Of a DNA stretch of 34,208 nt, positions 25,401 to 31,400 are shown piece by piece; positions within the stretch are counted from its first letter, which is position 1; each line of letters opens with the position of its first letter. The stretch covers positions 1,068,838 through 1,103,045 of the forward strand of contig BLXT01006926.1 in NCBI GenBank assembly GCA_019648995.1, written 5' to 3'. A program made the translations under genes and the position numbers. This stretch comes from Plakobranchus ocellatus (Eukaryota > Mollusca > Gastropoda > Plakobranchidae). The notes under the pieces are model-generated. The model had not been told where the DNA came from, searched no databases, and saw nothing but the letters and a program-made list of their open reading frames with translations.

Positions 25401-28400
25401 TCCTGATACGTTATTTTTTTACCCACGGTATAATTTCAATTACCACAAAGTCTCCAATTTATACTTTTCTCCTCGGTTAATTATGCTGATTTGATCATTT
25501 CAATCTATTGAAATAAGAGTACTATTTATGTTGCCAAGCTAGTCTAATTGAATAGACTACATTCTACACAACCATATAAGTGCTTGTGGCTCAGTGATCA
25601 GTAACGTCATCTGACATGTAACCTGCATCTGACAGTCATCCTGACAAGGATTAAAGGTCATAATGTGGACATAATGTATGGATAAAGCTACTTTTAATGT
25701 GTTTATATGTAATTCATGTCCTTTTACCATTGTTCAAGGTGATGTATGATGACCACAGAAAGGTGACACTTTTTACAAGGGCAGCAATAGTAAGTATAAA
25801 TGATTAATATCCCCCCTCTGCCTTCATTCTATATTTCTGTGATTCTTTGAATAATATCTCAAGACTTTAAGGCATGTTTAAATGTCTTTAGTCTTAAAAA
25901 ATGTGTTTTCATTTTAAATAAGTTAGAAACTTCATAATTCAGGTTTGGTAAGAACAAGTTGTATCTTCAAATAAAGAGACGTTTTTTCCCTTTATTCTTT
26001 AAAAATCATCGAGAAGTTGGTCACTGCAATGCCCTTTTTAAAAGTTTTTTTTGTCTTAATTTTTTTTTTTCAGGTTGTTCATTTCAGCTTGATCCTTACA
26101 ATGGGTTTTGTGTGCTTTCTCTTTTTACCATTTTAGGCTCAAAAGAGGGTAAAATTTAGGCAAAGAGGAGATCAGGGAAGATTGTTTAATGATATTCATT
26201 TGAATTCAAGACTAGAGTTATTAAGCACTTTGAATTATGTGCTCAAATTCATCAAAACCAAGCAGTGAAAAAAATTTGAAGTTAAGACTTGAAAGTTATT
26301 CTCTATCTACCTCTACTGGGTCTGCCTTCAATTTTTTCTGTAATTGCTAACCTTGTCTTAATCTTTGTGTCGCCAATGTGTCCCAAAAATTGTAATTGCC
26401 TCCATCTCATGGTTTTAATTAATGATTGCTCAAGATTGGCTTCTTTCAGTATCAATCCATTGGACTTTTTTCTGTCCATGATGACCTCATTATTCTTTTG
26501 GTAAACCACAGTTCTTCTTCTTCTAGTTTTCACTCTGTTTCTTGTTTATTGTCCAACACTCACTACCATATAGTAGTGCTGACCAAACATACATTTTCAT
26601 TACCTTTCTTGGTGTCCATACTTACATTTCTGTTTGTCAGTATTAGTTTCACTTTTTGGAATGTAGGTTTGGCCATGACTATTCTTTGACTTATTTCACT
26701 TGTGCTTCTACTGTTTAATTTTTATCAGGTAGCCAAGACATATTTGAATTTATTAACTTCTTGTTATTTTTTTTTTTACCTTTCCCATTGAAATTTGCTT
26801 TGGAGTTTGAGATTTCTTTCAGATGATTATACATTTCATTTATTAGATTCTGCTTTTGAAAGTGTATCACCTACATACCTGAGATTATTAAGATTTTCTT
26901 TATTCACTTTTGCATCTGAATTATCTTCTAGATTCTTAAGATTACTTCACTGTAAAAGCTAAAAAAGATCAGGAGACATTATGCATCCTGCCTTACTTGC
27001 ACACCTCTTTTGCAGGATTTGAAGTCATTGTGTTCTATTTCAGTTATTACAGATGCCATCTGATCCCCGTATAGATTTCTAATTACTCTCATTGTCTCAT
27101 TTTTCTTAATTTTGTCTCTTAACTTTCCATCAGATTTTAATAAGTTCATTTAAAATATAGCATTGGCAATGCTTTGTGTAGAAGCATAAAAAAATATCAG
27201 CTGAAATGTAATTGGAGGAAAATGTTTCTCGAAAAATCCATGTATGATTGTATCATTTACATTCTGATTAACCTGCTTTTTATATGTTATTATTTTTTTC
27301 AATGTGGCTGTTATAAAAACTGGACTCTATTGAGCATTAGCACTTGTGTAAAAAACTTCCTCTGTGTCTCCCAGCCTCCTGCCAATATTGCTTGGCATCC
27401 AAATGGAACTCTGCTGCTTGTAGCCAGTGCAAGGGCTGACATTCAGGTAAGTCAATCAAGAGATGTTTCTAAGATCATAGACTTTATAAAGTTTATAGGA
27501 ATACGCTTATACTCAGTTGGTCTGAAGTTTGTTCAGAGATTAATTTTTGTTTGTAATCTTTCTATTATACTTGCTATATTTTTTATGCTGTCTGTCTTAT
27601 ATTTTCAGATATTTGATAGGGCATTGTCACCATTATGCATTCAGCTCGTTAGTGAGGAACCTTCTCATGAAAAGTTTCTGAGGATCAGCAAGTTCTTCAG
27701 GTGAAATGAACATGACTATGACTTGTGTTGAACATAATTATAGTTAGGTCTTTTAACAAGGCTTACAAGGAAAGCCCTTTACTCCTTTTTTTCTTGGTCA
27801 GGATATAACAAACTGTATTTTATCTAACATAAGTATGAAATCTGAACCTTTTGCTCCATTTGTCTTTTTCTTTTTCTTTGAAAGACGATGCCTTTAGTGA
27901 CTTTTTCAAAGTGTTTAGTGTTCTAGTTTACTCTCACTCTTTAATGCTATGAATTTGATCTTAGGGTTAATGTTAATCACTTAATCTGTATGATTTATAT
28001 TCCTCTGAAGTAAATTTGTGTCAAAATAATCATCAAATTATAGTGTGACCTGTGTTTAATGCCATTTTTCTTTCTTTTACATTAATTTGACTGGTGCAGT
28101 TTTCTTAGAAAACTATTGTTTTATGAATAAAAAAAGAAATTCAAGTTTTTCATCTAGAGATTACAAGTATGTATGTATATACAATACAAGGTAATTTTTT
28201 TTTCTTCAACTCCAGAACATCGATCACATTGAGAGAGGCAGAGTGGTGCCCATATCCACCACACAATGTTGACTTCATGACCACTCACATGGATGCCTTA
28301 TTCTTAACATTCAGCAGGTTTAAGATACATTGTCTGGAGAAAAGTTCAATTAGTTGGATGTCACAAATAGTTGTCTTGGCATTTTAAGTAAATTTCTGCT

Positions 28401-31400
28401 CTTTAAAGTGCTTTATGATTGATTTGTCTGAAATATAAAAGATTTTAAGACATTTTATGTAGAGTTGTGCATTGAATGTTAATCACAAATTTCTTATTGA
28501 TATAGCCTATGTCTTTTTTTTTCACTGCAGTGACATTTTTTTTTTGTCCAGAAATGATGTTTTCCTGCCACCACCCACCAAAAAAAGTCACCACAAATAG
28601 GGGTTGTGGGTGTTTAAAGTAAATTTCTGCAACATTTGTGAACATTGAAAGTCTCAAGACAAGAAGACAATTTTTATCATAGAGAAATATCTCTTATTAT
28701 TGTTTGGCTGAATTTTTTTTTAGAGAAAATTCAAAAAGAAGAAGAAAATTTCAGGGGTTTTTTTTTGTTTTTTTGCAGAGGTCCAGTTGCTTTGATGCAG
28801 TTTCATTTGGGAGTGAGAAGCAGGGAAAGGTTCTCATGTCTAGAGCTTGTGAAAGAATACATCAAACATAAACAGATGGATGAGGTAGACAAAACTAAAA
28901 TGATTTTCAGTTTACTTACAAAGATGAATAAAATATGAAACAAGAGAGAAAGTTTGTTTTTTTTCTTAATTTTTTTCTGTAATATGATTTTGAAGAGAGC
29001 ATTATAGTGTTTATGTCATTTCACTCCAAAAAGTGTTTAATTTTGTTATGCCTGAATAATTTCAGACAATTTATATGTCCTTTGTAAGGTTAACTGAGAA
29101 CAGGTTTTAGGTTTGAATGGAGGAATATGATCGCCAATGTCTGTTCCACCACAAGGTACCTAAAGAAGAAGATATGTCTTATAGAAGAGAATTCTAGTTC
29201 GGTCTCTTCTGCATGGTATTGATATTCTAAAATTAAAATGTACATCTATGGTTAAAATCATCTGTATTAACCATTTTATCGCACTGATGAAGCCATTTTT
29301 ATAAAGGCAAAACTTTTTTATGACAATTTGCTGTCGTATACTTTGTAAGCACCATTATATATTATTTTCAGTTGACAACTGTTTTCTTCCTTTTATTATA
29401 AATTACTATTCATTTGCCATTGGCTCTGTTGGATCCTAAATTCGCATTGTTTGTAGTGCTTCCTAAGTGGTGATCTTGCCTTTTATAAATATTGAAGGAA
29501 TTTTCAAATTTTTTTTATCCTTGCTTATTGCACATCGAAAAATACAGTGTGCTAGCAAATTTGATTTGTATATTCTCAAATTTGTGTGTGCAATATCACA
29601 CAGAAGGTGTACATGAATCTGAAATAACATATTATTAACTTTTGTCTTTTCTTGTGTGTGTGAAGGCCGTGAGCCTACTTTCTAGCCTGAACTGGGACCA
29701 TGAAGGACCAACTTGCTATGCATGTCTGGCTGCCATTGTGAACAGTCTTTTGCGGATGCCACTTAATGCTGACAGAGAAGGTAGAGAATATCATTGTCTT
29801 TAATTTTATGCTTTTTTAAAAGATTTTGAACTCATAGTAATTTTTTAGTAAGAAATTCTTGACTTAATGAGTGTGAGGAAAAAAGAAAAAAAATTTGAAT
29901 TCATCATTTTTTTTTCAATCTCAGCCTGGGGAGAAATTTCTGTTCAAAAACAAACAAAAAAAAAAATGGCATACAAGACTAAAATATACACAACAGATGT
30001 TTGTGTATGAAATTGATCGCGGACAGTAGTAATTCAACAGAGCACTAAAGGGTTAAGTATGCAATATCTTTTAGGTTAGTTTAGAATGAAGTAATGAAAG
30101 TTTCTTATTTCTGTATAGTGAAATTGGGGCATATAATTTGAATTTTTTTCGGTAGAGCAGACAGCACTCCTGTTTGCAGCTACTTTACTATTGCCTGTTA
30201 TCTGTTAGTGTATCTGGACTTTCTCCATCTCTTTTGCCAGGTTGAGCCCATGTATTTTGCAATGTCCTCAAGCAATCTTATTGGGAATTAACCTTAGTCC
30301 TGAAGACTTTCTTGGAACTATTCTGTACATCTTTTAGTCTATGAACAGTTTGTGGAACTTGGCTGGATCGTATCTATTATTTACATTTCTGGCAACATGG
30401 CCTTATTATCTTTTGCAAACTTGATTTCAGCATATCTGTGAATTTGGTTTTGTCTCTTGTAAAACACTTTGTCTTTTAATATCAAGTTCAGATTGTTCTT
30501 TCCTTAGCTCTCTTTATCAATCTATGTGGCATGTAATTTAACCATAAGTTTTTTTTTAACCTTTTGTTTTTTCTGCTTGTTTGGTTGAAAAATTTGATTG
30601 TTTGGTTTATTTTCTCTTTTTTTTTTTTGTTCTTCTGTATTTCAGTTTACTTCCATGAGAGTAAAAAAATATCAAAAACATTGGTTATATGAAATGCATA
30701 GTTTAAAATTATTTAGTATAGTTTATACTGTATTAAACTAGTCTGTCATTGTAATAGAAAGACAATGAACCAACAAAGTGTGATACAGGTAAAGGTAAAT
30801 GTTGTACTGCAATGCTTCTTCAGAGATAGTTGTTAAATACAAAGCTATAACTTAATTAAAAAATAAAATTTTGGTAAACAAATCCAGTTTGTAATGTATT
30901 TCACTTTATGCAAATTGTGAAGATGAATAATTGTATAAATGTAAAAGAACCCCTGTATCAAGAAAGCAGTGGAAGTACTTTTTTTTTCAAATAATCTTTT
31001 AAACTTTCATCTTTCAGCCCAGCTAGAGGCGGCTCTGGCAACATTCTATGCACCCAAACCAGCAATATCAGAAGCAACTGTGTTAGAATACAGGGATCCA
31101 ATTAGTCAACTGGCACGAAGATTCTTTCATCACCTGTTAAGGTTAGTGTTTATGTTAGTAACCTAGCAATTTCTTTATCAGCCTATTAATAGAATCGTGC
31201 AATTGCCATGCTTTTTTTTTTAAAGACCAAATTGTTTTGCAAACAAATTAAATTATAATGGGAAAGAGAGACTAAGAAGTGAAAATTAAAATCTTTGACT
31301 TGACAAATGGGGGTTTCTTATGCTGTGCAATTGAAAGCTTGTTATATGAGCAAAGATCAAATGAATACATCTGCCATGTGATAGGAGACAAAATCACTTA

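Noticed and set aside
27174..27704. Single open frame of 176 codons as one exon
   Set aside because: The middle contains a clear donor (27447) and acceptor (27608). The intron part and the part before 27375 have no homology; only exons 15 and 16 are coding.
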